Source: Gammaproteobacteria bacterium
Lineage (GTDB): Bacteria; Pseudomonadota; Gammaproteobacteria; Ga0077536
Length of the DNA stretch: 61,363 bases
Assembly: GCA_009692265.1 (NCBI GenBank)
Contig: SHZM01000014.1
Location: forward strand, 1-61,363
Direction of reading: 5' to 3'
Shown: one piece after another, positions 1 through 7,640 of the stretch
How positions within the stretch are numbered: position 1 is the stretch's first letter
How the letters are laid out: every line of letters begins with the position of its first letter
Notes under the pieces: generated by a model
Database searches by the model: none
What the model was told of the DNA's origin: nothing
What the model saw: only the letters and a program-made list of their open reading frames with translations
Position numbers and translations under genes: made by a program

Positions 1-9
1 TTGCAATGA

Positions 10-972
10 GTGACAATGCGGCTGCCGAGCACCTTAACAAGGCCCGGGAAATTCTTTTTAAATCTATTCCTAATCGACCGAAAGCAGCCGCCTAAGCCCA
101 GACTCAACTTCAACCCTTCAGACTCATACCTCGATTGGAATGTACTGAATACCCCGACCTCACGAATTCGCTCCGCGGCCCAAGGCTATGTGGAGTTTCA
201 AGGTACAGCCGAATTGATAGACGGCGACCCGATACTCTCACCCTTATCTGGACAAACCTGTGTTTGGTACCGCTATTCCGTTGCCCGCAAGGAACGCGCC
301 GGCGGTCAAGATGACCCCGGCTCAACCCGCTGGAATACTCTTTCCCGCGGCATCAGCGAGCACTTATTCCGACTCCGCGATGACACCGGCTTCTGCGTGG
401 TCGATCCGGATGCCGCAATCGTGACGCCTTCTGTTCGTCATTGCTAGTACGGCAATACGATGCAACCTCCGAGAATCAAAGAACCGAGCCGCTGGGCACG
501 CTGGTTAATGGCAGCGGGTTCCGGGAATAGCTATCGCTACATCGAAGAACTGATTGCTGCCGGAAACCCGCTCTTCGCCCTTGGCCAATTTCACACCCAT
601 GGTGGTGCTAACACTTCCGCTGATTCAGGGAGCGATATCGCCGCTTTGTTGAGCGCTTGGAAGCAGGACGGCGCCGAACTAAAGCGCCGATTCGATACGA
701 ACCAAGATGAAGCGATCGACCTACCCGAATGGGAATTCGCACGCGGCGAAGCGCGTGTGGAAGTGAATCGCCGTAGGCAACCGGGCGCGCCGCCACCAGC
801 GGTAGAGGTCCTGGGCAATACGTTAGACCCTGATCGCCCCTATCTGATATCAGCTGCCGCGCATGGAAAGCTAGTTGCTCAATTCGGCGGAATAGCTTTG
901 GTATTTATTGCAATAAGCGCCGTCGCGGCAGTAATTTTGAGCTGGGGTGCGCTGGTTCGCGCGACCGGTTAG
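10..972 (+). pseudogene. GIDE-domain membrane protein, interrupted by an in-frame TAG
   Basis: Two open stretches (GTG at 10 to TAG at 445-447, then 448-972) lie in the same frame and read as one protein of about 320 codons. The first part holds the GIDE-like core (IRSAAQGYVEFQGTAEL, LSPLSGQTCVWYRY), the domain of bacterial proteins annotated as E3 ubiquitin ligase-like, whose true role in bacteria is unknown. The second part continues it (YRYIEELIAAGNPLFALGQF) and ends in one C-terminal membrane helix. The stop falls where the family, as I recall it, has Trp before Tyr-Gly, so one G-to-A change (TGG to TAG) explains it. The first 9 bases (TTG CAA TGA) may be the end of an upstream gene. Either a pseudogene, two fragments, or a read-through codon; the first is most likely. 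Confidence 0.7.
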
Positions 973-1054
973 CGCTCTCTCATTCCGGGAATCCGCGCCG
1001 CGCTCCTTAGGCGAGACTAGACTCGGCGTATGATTCAGTTTACAAATCGTTACC

Positions 1055-1798
1055 ATGAACCCCTATCTTTTTCTTCTAATCGCGTTCCTAGCAGCTGCTC
1101 CATACGGAGTCGGCGCCGCCGAAACCGCCTTTGTCATCGATAAACTGCTCGTCGGTGTCCATCAGGAAGAGGATCTCACAAGCGCGATCATGAAAGTTCT
1201 TCCGACAGGGACTAAATTGGAGGTTGTCGCGCGGAAAGGCGAAATCGCGAAAATCAAGGACCCTGACGGCGTCACCGGCTGGGTCGATGCGGCGTACCTG
1301 ATGAAAAGCGCGCCCGCGGCGGATTTACTTGAACAGCTTAAGCTCGATAAGCAGGCACTCGCGGATCGCGTCAGGGCACTCGAAAGCAGCAAGGCAACGC
1401 CTGGTGGGCCGCCCGCTGCTGTTGACGCACTCACTAATGAAAATACTGAATTAAAAAGCCAGTTATCAGCACAAAAACTAAAGAACAGCGAACTCGAAAC
1501 AACCTTGGCGGATTTACGCAAAAACGCCCCAACAACCCCAGGCGGCGGTACAGTTGCCGCCGAACTGCAAACGGCAAACCTCGAACTCAAGGAAAAACTG
1601 GAGCAAGCACAAGAAGCAATCGAAGCCTTGCGTGCGCAACAGCCGAGTTCCAGCCCGCTCGACAGAATTCGTGCCGCGAGTTCAGGAACCTTAAATGCGT
1701 TGTTGGTATTGGGAATAATGCTCTGCATGGGGTTCGGCGGCGGCCTGTACTTGATGGATTACTTGAACCGACGACGGCACGGCGGCTTCCGGGTCTAA
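1055..1798 (+). CDS. SH3-domain and C-terminal anchor protein (TIGR04211-like)
   Basis: The 247-residue product has an N-terminal signal peptide (cleavage near GVGAAET), a bacterial SH3 domain over about residues 24-85 (ending GVTGWVDAAYL), a long helical region rich in Glu, Leu and Gln that should form a coiled coil (about 90-200), and a C-terminal membrane helix followed by the basic tail RRRHGG. This order matches the SH3-and-anchor family of Gammaproteobacteria. Such proteins are probably held in the inner membrane with the SH3 domain in the periplasm, near peptidoglycan; the exact role is not known. It follows the GIDE gene by 82 bases on the same strand. The family call is firm, the function is inferred. 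Confidence 0.8.
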   Translation: MNPYLFLLIAFLAAAPYGVGAAETAFVIDKLLVGVHQEEDLTSAIMKVLPTGTKLEVVARKGEIAKIKDPDGVTGWVDAAYLMKSAPAADLLEQLKLDKQALADRVRALESSKATPGGPPAAVDALTNENTELKSQLSAQKLKNSELETTLADLRKNAPTTPGGGTVAAELQTANLELKEKLEQAQEAIEALRAQQPSSSPLDRIRAASSGTLNALLVLGIMLCMGFGGGLYLMDYLNRRRHGGFRV

Positions 1799-1986
1799 TC
1801 ACGCGTTAATTTACGGGTGCTATCCGCGCGCGGCGGGCGCCTTGCACCAGAGCTTAGCGATACCCCTCGACCCCCACCGTTTGCGGCAAGCGCTTTTCCC
1901 GCCCCAAAGGTTTACTTTTGAGCTCTTTTCACAAGGCAGCATGATCCCCCAGAATTAAGCCCCGTTCGTTGTAGAAGCTGGGCGCC

Positions 1987-2331
1987 ATGGAAGATTCTGT
2001 GTCTAAGTTCCCCTTCGATTTTTGGGCGCAGCTGGCGAAGGACGATCCCAGCGCTTTTGAAGAAGCTCGACGTTTGATGATCGAGAGCCTCATCGAGGCT
2101 TCGCCACCTTCCAAGCAGGGCCGGTTACGCGGCCTGCAGTGGCGGATTGAGCAGGTTCGACGTCGCGCCGCCACCCCGCTAGGCGCTTGCGTGAAGTTAT
2201 CTAACTTGATGTGGGAGCAAGTAACCGGAGACGACGGACTGATCGAACACCTATCAGACCTTACGGAAGGCCGATCCAAATTGAAGAGCCATAAGCTGGC
2301 GGCAGTTATTCCACTACACCCGAAAGGTTAG
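1987..2331 (+). CDS. DUF3135 family protein
   Basis: A 114-residue soluble protein with the DUF3135 pattern: an FDFWAQLAKDDPSAFEE start, then SKQGRLRGLQWRIEQVRRRA and NLMWEQV. The family is small, nearly confined to Gammaproteobacteria, and has no known function. There is no signal peptide or membrane segment. The ATG at 1987 begins close to the conserved part. The 188 bases before it hold no recognisable gene, so it probably has its own promoter, although I see no convincing one. Its neighbour downstream is rpmE. Confidence 0.8.
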   Translation: MEDSVSKFPFDFWAQLAKDDPSAFEEARRLMIESLIEASPPSKQGRLRGLQWRIEQVRRRAATPLGACVKLSNLMWEQVTGDDGLIEHLSDLTEGRSKLKSHKLAAVIPLHPKG

Positions 2332-2414
2332 GCGACATTTTGAGCAGCGCTCTTGAATTAGCTTGGCGAGCCCACTAAGATTCCCGCCCCTTAGATTTGC
2401 CCCCAGGCGCGCCC

Positions 2415-2627
2415 ATGAAAGCTGACATCCATCCCGCCTACCATGACATTACGGTGACGTGCAGTTGTGGTAATTCTTTTCAGACCCGTTCGACCTTGAA
2501 ATCAGATTCTATAGGCCTGGATGTGTGCTCCGCCTGTCATCCCTTTTATACCGGCCAGCAGAAAATCGTAGATACCGCTGGCCGAGTCGATAAATTCCGC
2601 CGTCGATACGGAGTCGAGCGCGCGTAA
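2415..2627 (+). CDS. rpmE: 50S ribosomal protein L31, zinc-binding type
   Basis: The ATG at 2415 gives 70 residues, the same as E. coli L31, and the start [10 protein letters not shown] is diagnostic. A TTG 18 bases upstream is in frame but is not needed. Cysteines at 16, 18, 38 and 41 (CSCG and CSAC) form the zinc site of the C-plus form, so this is the zinc-replete paralogue rather than the zinc-free one induced when zinc is scarce. The protein binds the 50S central protuberance and bridges to the 30S subunit. It is followed by a structured, gene-free spacer. Confidence 0.95.
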   Translation: MKADIHPAYHDITVTCSCGNSFQTRSTLKSDSIGLDVCSACHPFYTGQQKIVDTAGRVDKFRRRYGVERA

Positions 2628-2940
2628 TCTCAAAATCTCTCGCGTGGGAACTAATTCGTAGCCGTGGGGTCTACTCGCATACGTTCATTGAACGTTCCTG
2701 CCATCCACCCCTCCCAGGCAGGATTGGTCGCCGCGCTTCCCCAGCCGACGATTCAAAATGGCCCCGGTTCCTTTAATCCCCCTACGTGTTGAAACCGGGG
2801 CCCTCTTTTAAGGGGGACCCCTATGAATTCGCTGAAGGCGCGCTGGCAGCGTTGCAACCGAAATCAAAATGCTCATTTACCCGCTGTAAACTGCGCCTTT
2901 TTAGCTCGGTTGTGTCTTGCCGTCATCACCTTGATCGAAT
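2628..2940. other. Spacer between convergent rpmE and engB with several inverted repeats
   Basis: This 313-base spacer has no confident gene. It holds three inverted repeats: ACGTTCA/TGAACGT at 2681-2695, CCTGCC/GGCAGG at 2697-2722, and the long stem at 2760-2802. A 69-codon ORF begins at ATG 2823, just after AGGGGGA at 2811-2817, which could act as a Shine-Dalgarno site. It contains one hydrophobic stretch and its 3' half runs antisense to engB. I do not recognise it and do not call it as a gene. The spacer could be only a bidirectional terminator plus debris, or a small structured RNA. Confidence 0.4.
2760..2817 (+). terminator. Terminator hairpin with possible pseudoknot after rpmE
   Basis: A 10-bp perfect stem pairs 2760-2769 (GGCCCCGGTT) with 2793-2802 (AACCGGGGCC), followed by CTCTTTTA, which suits an intrinsic terminator for rpmE. 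On the other strand the stem is followed by ATTTTG, so it may also stop engB transcripts. The loop contains TCCCCCT (2777-2783), exactly complementary to AGGGGGA (2811-2817) beyond the stem, which would make an H-type pseudoknot. The 23-base loop is long for a simple terminator. Confidence 0.55.
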
Positions 2941-3573
2941 TTATAGAGATGCCCTCAACTTCTCTTCTAATCGCGCGTGTAACCACTCAGCGACTTCCGA
3001 AATTCCTAGCTTTTTTGCAGCCGAGACGGTGAGCACTTCGTTCTGCAACCCCAATGCGTTCACTGATTTCTGCATATTCCGCGTCGCCCAGAGTGAGTCC
3101 TGACGAGTCAATTTATCCGATTTATTAAGCGCGACTAGCACGGGTAATTTCGCCTCTTCGCTCCATTGGAGAAGACGGTTTTCTTCTTCTTTCAGTGGGG
3201 CGCGCGCGTCCACTACAAGTAACAGTCCCGCCAAGGCGAGCCGTTGTTCTAGAACCTGCGAGATCATTACCTCCCATTGCGCGCGTAATTCACGATGGAC
3301 CGCGGCATAGCCAAAACCCGGTAGGTCCAATAAACGGCGGTTCTCGCCCAAGTCGAATACAACGATAAGTTGAGTTCTACCGGGCGTTCGACTGGTACGC
3401 GCCAGCCCTCGTTGATCACATAAAGCGTTAAGCAGAGTCGACTTGCCCACATTAGATCGACCCGCAACAGCAATCTCGGCACCGGTATCAGGCGGCAAAT
3501 CGGAAATTGCTGGCACGCTTTTCATAAAGCGAGCGCGCCGCAGGTACTCGGGAAGTTTCGTGGAGGTGTTCAT
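2941..3573 (-). CDS. engB: Ribosome biogenesis GTPase EngB/YihA
   Basis: A 210-residue TRAFAC GTPase of the YihA/YsxC family, needed for late assembly of the 50S subunit and usually essential. The motifs are in order: G1 GRSNVGKS (residues 38-45), the SRTPGRTQ switch I region, G3 DLPGFGYA, G4 NKSDK and G5 SAAKK. Length and N-terminus fit the family, so the ATG at 3573 is accepted. It is divergent from the cytochrome c4 gene, a common arrangement in Gammaproteobacteria, and convergent with rpmE. Confidence 0.96.
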   Translation of the reverse strand: MNTSTKLPEYLRRARFMKSVPAISDLPPDTGAEIAVAGRSNVGKSTLLNALCDQRGLARTSRTPGRTQLIVVFDLGENRRLLDLPGFGYAAVHRELRAQWEVMISQVLEQRLALAGLLLVVDARAPLKEEENRLLQWSEEAKLPVLVALNKSDKLTRQDSLWATRNMQKSVNALGLQNEVLTVSAAKKLGISEVAEWLHARLEEKLRASL

Positions 3574-3708
3574 GTCGGATTAACGCCTTATCGAGTACTG
3601 GTATTACGAGCGCAATAAAGTCCTCGGACCTATCTCGCCGCTGTATAGTACTAATTCACCTAGCCCCGCAGGGATCTATGTTCCGCACGCACCTACGTTT
3701 TTGATGGT

Positions 3709-3714
3709 TATAAT
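3709..3714 (+). promoter_or_regulatory. Candidate -10 box for the cytochrome c4-dsbA operon
   Basis: A perfect TATAAT lies 30 bases before the ATG at 3744, in the divergent region between engB and the cytochrome gene. I do not see a good -35 hexamer at 16-18 bases upstream, so activity would depend on an activator or on the -10 alone. The placement gives a short leader of about 22 bases containing the ribosome site. Confidence 0.4.
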
Positions 3715-3743
3715 GCGCACGGATTTTTGGAGTGAAGTTGGCG

Positions 3744-4358
3744 ATGAATCGATTTAAAAAGAAATTTTTGATGACGCTGTTGACCACGGCTGCGCTCATG
3801 TCGGTATGCCTAAGTCCGCACGCTAACGATGGTCGCACGAAAGCCTTGCCGTGCACCGCTTGTCACGGTCCTGATGGAAACAGCACCCTGAATCGGGAGT
3901 GGCCAAATCTTGCAGGCCAGCACGTCGACTATATGGTTGCCCAGCTCCAAGCGTACAAAACGGGTGTGCGGAAAAACCCGAACATGAATGGTATGGCTGC
4001 GGCGTTGAGCGACCAAGACATGCTCGAGATAGCCGAGTTCTTTTCCGGGCAAGCGCTGAACATCGCCTCTACCGACCCTACTCAGTCAGCCGCGGGTGGT
4101 GCCCTTTATCGTGGCGGGAACAAACAAACAGATGTGCCGGCGTGTATGGCGTGCCACTCACCGAACGGCGCCGGGAACCCTGGCGCAGGCTATCCGGCAT
4201 TGCGGGGGCAGCACGCGAAGTACACAGTCCTGCAGTTACAAGCGTACCGATCACAGGACCGCACGACGGACGCGAAGGAGATTATGCGCACCATTGCCAG
4301 TCGGATGAGTACCGAAGAAATTGAAAACGTCGCCAAATTCATTGAAGGCCTACACTAA
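3744..4358 (+). CDS. Diheme cytochrome c4
   Basis: A 204-residue periplasmic electron carrier with two class I cytochrome c domains, each with a CXXCH heme site (CTACH at 37-41, CMACH at 134-138) and the c4 pattern of PNLAGQH and PALRGQH after the hemes. A signal peptide (KKKF then hydrophobic, ending SPHAND) sends it to the periplasm. Cytochrome c4 typically carries electrons from the bc1 complex to terminal oxidases. ATG 3744 is preferred over the in-frame GTG at 3732 because GGAGTGA at 3729-3735 is spaced 8 bases from it. dsbA follows 18 bases downstream, a common pairing. Confidence 0.92.
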   Translation: MNRFKKKFLMTLLTTAALMSVCLSPHANDGRTKALPCTACHGPDGNSTLNREWPNLAGQHVDYMVAQLQAYKTGVRKNPNMNGMAAALSDQDMLEIAEFFSGQALNIASTDPTQSAAGGALYRGGNKQTDVPACMACHSPNGAGNPGAGYPALRGQHAKYTVLQLQAYRSQDRTTDAKEIMRTIASRMSTEEIENVAKFIEGLH

Positions 4359-4376
4359 AGGCCTACGGAAACCGTC

Positions 4377-4997
4377 ATGACCCGTGTACTAATAGCGTCT
4401 CTCCTAGTTGTAATCGCAGCGTGCGCTCACGGCGCGGACGAATTTCGTGAAGGCGAGCATTATCAACTAGTGGCGAAGCCACTGTCGGTCAAATCTCCCG
4501 ATAAAATCGAAGTGGTAGAGCTGTTTTGGTATGGCTGTCCCCACTGCTTCCATTTTGAGCCGTTGCTCAAAGCATGGCTAAAAACGAAACCTGGCGATGT
4601 TGAGTTTCGTCGTATACCGGCACTGTTCGCCGAGAATTGGGTACCTCATGCCCGGGCTTTTTTCGCCGCCGAAGCACTCGGCGCGTTAGAAGAATTTCAT
4701 TCCCCATTGTTTAGGGCGATTCACGAAGACGATAAGAAAATCATGGACGAAGAAAGCTTGATCGCCTTCGCAGCCAGCGTTGGTGTTTCGTCGTCCAGCT
4801 TTAGCGAGGCTTATGCAGGCTTCGCTATCGACGGGAAAGTGAAACAGGCGATGGCGTATACGCGGGATTCCGGGATAACTGGCGTGCCGTCGGTGATAGT
4901 CAATGGGAAATATCGAACCGGCGCGCAAATGGCTGGTGGCCAGGATAAAGTCATGGACGTGGTCGATTTTCTAATCGAGAAAGAGCGGGCGAAATAG
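4377..4997 (+). CDS. dsbA: Thiol:disulfide interchange protein DsbA
   Basis: A 206-residue thioredoxin-fold oxidase that puts disulfides into exported proteins. The active site is CPHC at 54-57 and the cis-proline loop is GVPSV near 167-171; the helical insert between them is DsbA-like. The N-terminal segment is a signal sequence, but it also reads IAAC at 13-16, a fair lipobox, so the protein may be a membrane-anchored lipoprotein rather than soluble. It is co-oriented with cytochrome c4, whose maturation also handles cysteine pairs, and is probably transcribed with it. Identity is firm, the lipid anchor is a guess. Confidence 0.92.
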   Translation: MTRVLIASLLVVIAACAHGADEFREGEHYQLVAKPLSVKSPDKIEVVELFWYGCPHCFHFEPLLKAWLKTKPGDVEFRRIPALFAENWVPHARAFFAAEALGALEEFHSPLFRAIHEDDKKIMDEESLIAFAASVGVSSSSFSEAYAGFAIDGKVKQAMAYTRDSGITGVPSVIVNGKYRTGAQMAGGQDKVMDVVDFLIEKERAK

Positions 4998-5088
4998 GTT
5001 TCAGAGATCAATCGCGCGTTCACAGCGTTCGGTTGGCACGCCGGCTTGCTACAAGGCGGAACCGGCGGTTCCCAATGTCACGGTAAAC

Positions 5089-5165
5089 TGGCGCGCCCGG
5101 CGGGAGTCGAACCCACGACCTCAGGCTTCGGAGGCCTGCACTCTATCCAGCTGAGCTACGGGCGC
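5089..5165 (-). tRNA. tRNA-Arg (anticodon CCG)
   Basis: The 77-base gene on the minus strand folds as a full cloverleaf. The acceptor stem GCGCCCG pairs with CGGGCGC, then comes discriminator G and an encoded CCA (TGG at 5089-5091 on the plus strand). The anticodon loop CTCCGAA, closed by CAGGC/GCCTG, gives anticodon CCG (plus-strand 5129-5131), reading CGG arginine codons. The T arm carries GGTTCGACTCC. Confidence 0.95.
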
Positions 5166-5219
5166 GATGTCCGTAGATTCAATTCTAGTCAAATGAGAGC
5201 GGTACGCCTACCACTCGAC

Positions 5220-5236
5220 GGCGGCGAGACGCCGCC
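5220..5236. repeat. Short inverted repeat GGCGGCG-AGA-CGCCGCC
   Basis: A perfect 7-bp palindrome with a 3-base centre in the 224-base gap between the divergent tRNA-Arg and the small basic protein gene. No T tract follows on either strand, so it is not a clear terminator. It could be a leader structure or a protein site. Nothing else is recognisable in this gap. Confidence 0.3.
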
Positions 5237-5389
5237 AATTTCGACGACTTTTACGATGCCTTTCCGACTTCGCCGTCTCTGCTGTAAGGTGTGGGCCGGA
5301 CTTGGATGCGAGTCGAAACTGCCAAACTCTTGTGCTGAGCGGCTCTAAGTGCTTACAGTTACTTAAAATCAAAGACATAAGGATTCCCA

Positions 5390-5548
5390 ATGGCCAAGCC
5401 CAACTACGCCTTCGCTAAGCGGCAGCGTGATATGGCGAAGAAGCAGAAGAAGGAAGAAAAACGCCAGCGCAAAGCTGGAGCTCCGGAGCAATCCGCAGAC
5501 GGTAACGAAGACCTGCCGGTCGCCGACGAAATTCCGACCCAGGAGTAA
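5390..5548 (+). CDS. Small highly charged conserved protein (52 aa)
   Basis: The ATG at 5390 opens 52 codons to TAA at 5546-5548, with AAGGA a few bases upstream. The product starts MAKPNYAFAKRQRDMAK, followed by a Lys/Arg/Glu-rich helix (KKQKKEEKRQRKAG) and an acidic C-terminus (DLPVADEIP). I recall proteins with this MAKPNYxFxKRQRxxxKK start as short uncharacterised ORFs in many proteobacteria. The basic helix suggests RNA or ribosome binding, but no function is known. It stands alone between a tRNA gene and the broken tgpA. Confidence 0.75.
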   Translation: MAKPNYAFAKRQRDMAKKQKKEEKRQRKAGAPEQSADGNEDLPVADEIPTQE

Positions 5549-5578
5549 CGCCGTATTCGGGCACGCTTGATTCCTGAC

Positions 5579-7550
5579 TTATTGATGTCGCCGTGGAGAA
5601 AACTTACGCACCAAGTTTCTCAGTAAACTCGGCGCAATCCGCGCGCCAGCGTAGCGCAGGGTGGTGTATAGCGCGGTGATATGCGCAACATCGGAACCTA
5701 GGTCTGGTCGCGTCAGCACGACCCTTTGTGCATAACTCAGCGGACCCTCGTGCGGTGCACGAAGCAATTGAACGTGGGCAAGTTTGCGACAAAACTCCGC
5801 ATAGGCGCGAACTACCGGATCCGTTGAGTTGCGCGATTTCAGGGTAACGCGCGCTAGCCCACCGAGGATTAAAGCGACCTCTCCAGTAAGTCCAAATAGT
5901 AAGTCGCCAGCCTCCACGTCCTCCCAACCGAGTTCCGCCAGAAAATCCTGTTGGCGCTGCGTTGAATAGCCTAAAACCCACTGCGCCCATTCAAAGTTAA
6001 CTGCTTCCCACCACGCCGCCGCGCCGCGCCATGCTCTGAACACCGAGCCATTCCGATCGAGGATTCTCAGTGGCGAGCGCATATCCGCGAACGATTCAAT
6101 CCCGAGCGATAAACGCGAGGGCGCCACCACCGAGGTTGGATCCACGCGCACCCAACCTTCGTGCGGCAAATAAACTTCCGCCCAGGCATGGGCATCGCGT
6201 TGACGAATCAATAAGTAATCGCTGACTGGGTTGTACTCACCCCCTTGGTAACCAGTGACTACGCGGGCAGGGATTCCGGCCGCGCGCATCAGGACGGTGA
6301 AACTCGCCGCGAAATGCTCGCAAAATCCGGCGCGAGTTTCGAATAAAAACTGATCAACCGAGTCTCCCGGCAACGCGGGAGGGAGCAAAGTGTAGGCAAA
6401 CCCCTGTGTTTTGAAGTAAGCGAGGCCGCGCAATACTACGGCGCGTGGACTTTGCGCCTCTTTAACCCAACGTTGCGCAAGCGCGACCGCTCGTGGATGA
6501 CGTTGGCGCGGTAAGGCCAACGCCGCGTCGTTCGTCGGCGGTGAGATCGCGCCAGTGGTACTTCGTCGCGGACCGCAGCTCGTAGCGTACCCGACGCTTA
6601 ACCGTCGTGTTGCTGCGTAGCGACTGATCCGCGTACAGACGCATCATTCGACCGGTGCTGGTCACCGCATCAAGGCCAAGCAACCAGCGCTCGCCGGTTG
6701 CTTCCAGCAAAATCGTGTAGCGAAATTCTGGGCCTTGTGGCGTGATCGGGTGCGGTACACCGAGCCCAATATCGCCGGCGCGCCAGGTTCGCCCATCTGT
6801 TTCCCATAACACCGGACCACGCCAGTAACGCTCGGCGGCCGTGGGAGTTGGACCAGCGAACTTAGCGCGAAAGGCGATCTCGTCCGAGGTTCCCAATGAT
6901 GTAATTTGTCCCAAGGTCATGCTGTCGCTCAAGCCAGTGACAGCGCTGAAGGCATTCTGCGGCAGGCCCCATAGCGGTCCCGGCAGTCGCGGAAACAACA
7001 GGAACGCTACGAGCATGATGGGCAGGGCTTGCATCAGCATGAGCGACGCCAGTCGTATGCAGGCGATGTCACTGAATGCCGGCAGCGGACTATTGAATCT
7101 GATGATCCCGGCAGTAACCACGATCACGACTACCAACATCGAGACCGCCGTCAAAATGCTTTGGGTATAAAAGAAATTCGTCACTACCAGGAAGTAACTT
7201 AAAAAGTTGACGATATAAAAATCGCGTTCGCGTTCTAGTTCTAAGACTTTCAGCCCAATTAAAGCGGTTAGCAGGGCAATTCCAGCATCGCGACCGATCT
7301 GGCCGCGATAGCTGATATAAATCGCGACAAAAGCAGCTAACGCAAGCACCTGTTTGACGACCCACAGGGTACGATTCGCGCGGATCGGCAATGGCAAAAC
7401 ACCGTAGGCGCCGAGTAGTCGCCAGAGCGCGAACGCGCCGAAGCAGGCCAGGATCCCTAAATTAAAGCGCCCCGCATGCGGGGCGAGTGCGAGGCCCAGG
7501 CCGGCTATCGACCACAGGAGATGACGCGTCTGAATTGATGCCACCGTCAT
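5579..7550 (-). pseudogene. tgpA: TgpA-type transglutaminase membrane protein, frameshifted
   Basis: Two minus-strand frames together encode one TgpA-like protein. The upstream part (7550 to about 6530) carries several membrane helices of the DUF3488 region and the start of the periplasmic domain (RYWRGPVLWETDGRTW). The downstream part carries the transglutaminase core with the catalytic Cys in RAGFCEHFA, His in DAHAWAEV and Asp in VDPTS, then a DUF4129 C-terminus. The frame changes between 6533 and 6521: reading LTADER then skipping one base leads straight into AALALPRQRHPRA. So one extra base splits the gene. The ATG at 7550 overlaps the stop of the DUF58 remnant (ATGA). TgpA is essential in Pseudomonas aeruginosa; here it appears lost, unless the base is a sequencing error. 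Confidence 0.8.
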
Positions 7551-7639
7551 GCGTCGAACAAGGCTAAGGCGCGCAGCAATACAGCAAGTTGTTTAGTTCC
7601 GCGCGCGGCCGGATAGCTCACCGTAGGCAGCTCCAAGCC
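7547..7639 (-). pseudogene. 3' remnant of a DUF58 gene
   Basis: The last 30 codons match the usual C-terminus of DUF58 proteins: GLELPTVSYPAARG, then a helix ending LLRALALFDA, and a TGA overlapping the tgpA start by ATGA. DUF58 genes normally sit directly upstream of tgpA, after a MoxR ATPase gene. Upstream of codon Gly (7637-7639) the match stops and the sequence instead belongs to a histidine kinase gene on the other strand. The rest of DUF58, about 270 codons, and any MoxR gene are absent. Confidence 0.65.
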
Positions 7640-7640
7640 C

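Noticed and set aside
445-447. Pyrrolysine or selenocysteine-like recoding at the amber codon
   Set aside because: No associated genes are seen and the expected residue is Trp; a point mutation is simpler.
1162-1728. Long antisense ORF (188 codons) opposite the SH3-anchor gene
   Set aside because: It mirrors the coiled coil on the other strand, gives a low-complexity Ser/Ala/Leu product and has no ribosome site; a shadow frame.
5058-5072. Inverted repeat GGAACC-GGC-GGTTCC between dsbA and tRNA-Arg as a terminator
   Set aside because: No T run on either side; could be chance.
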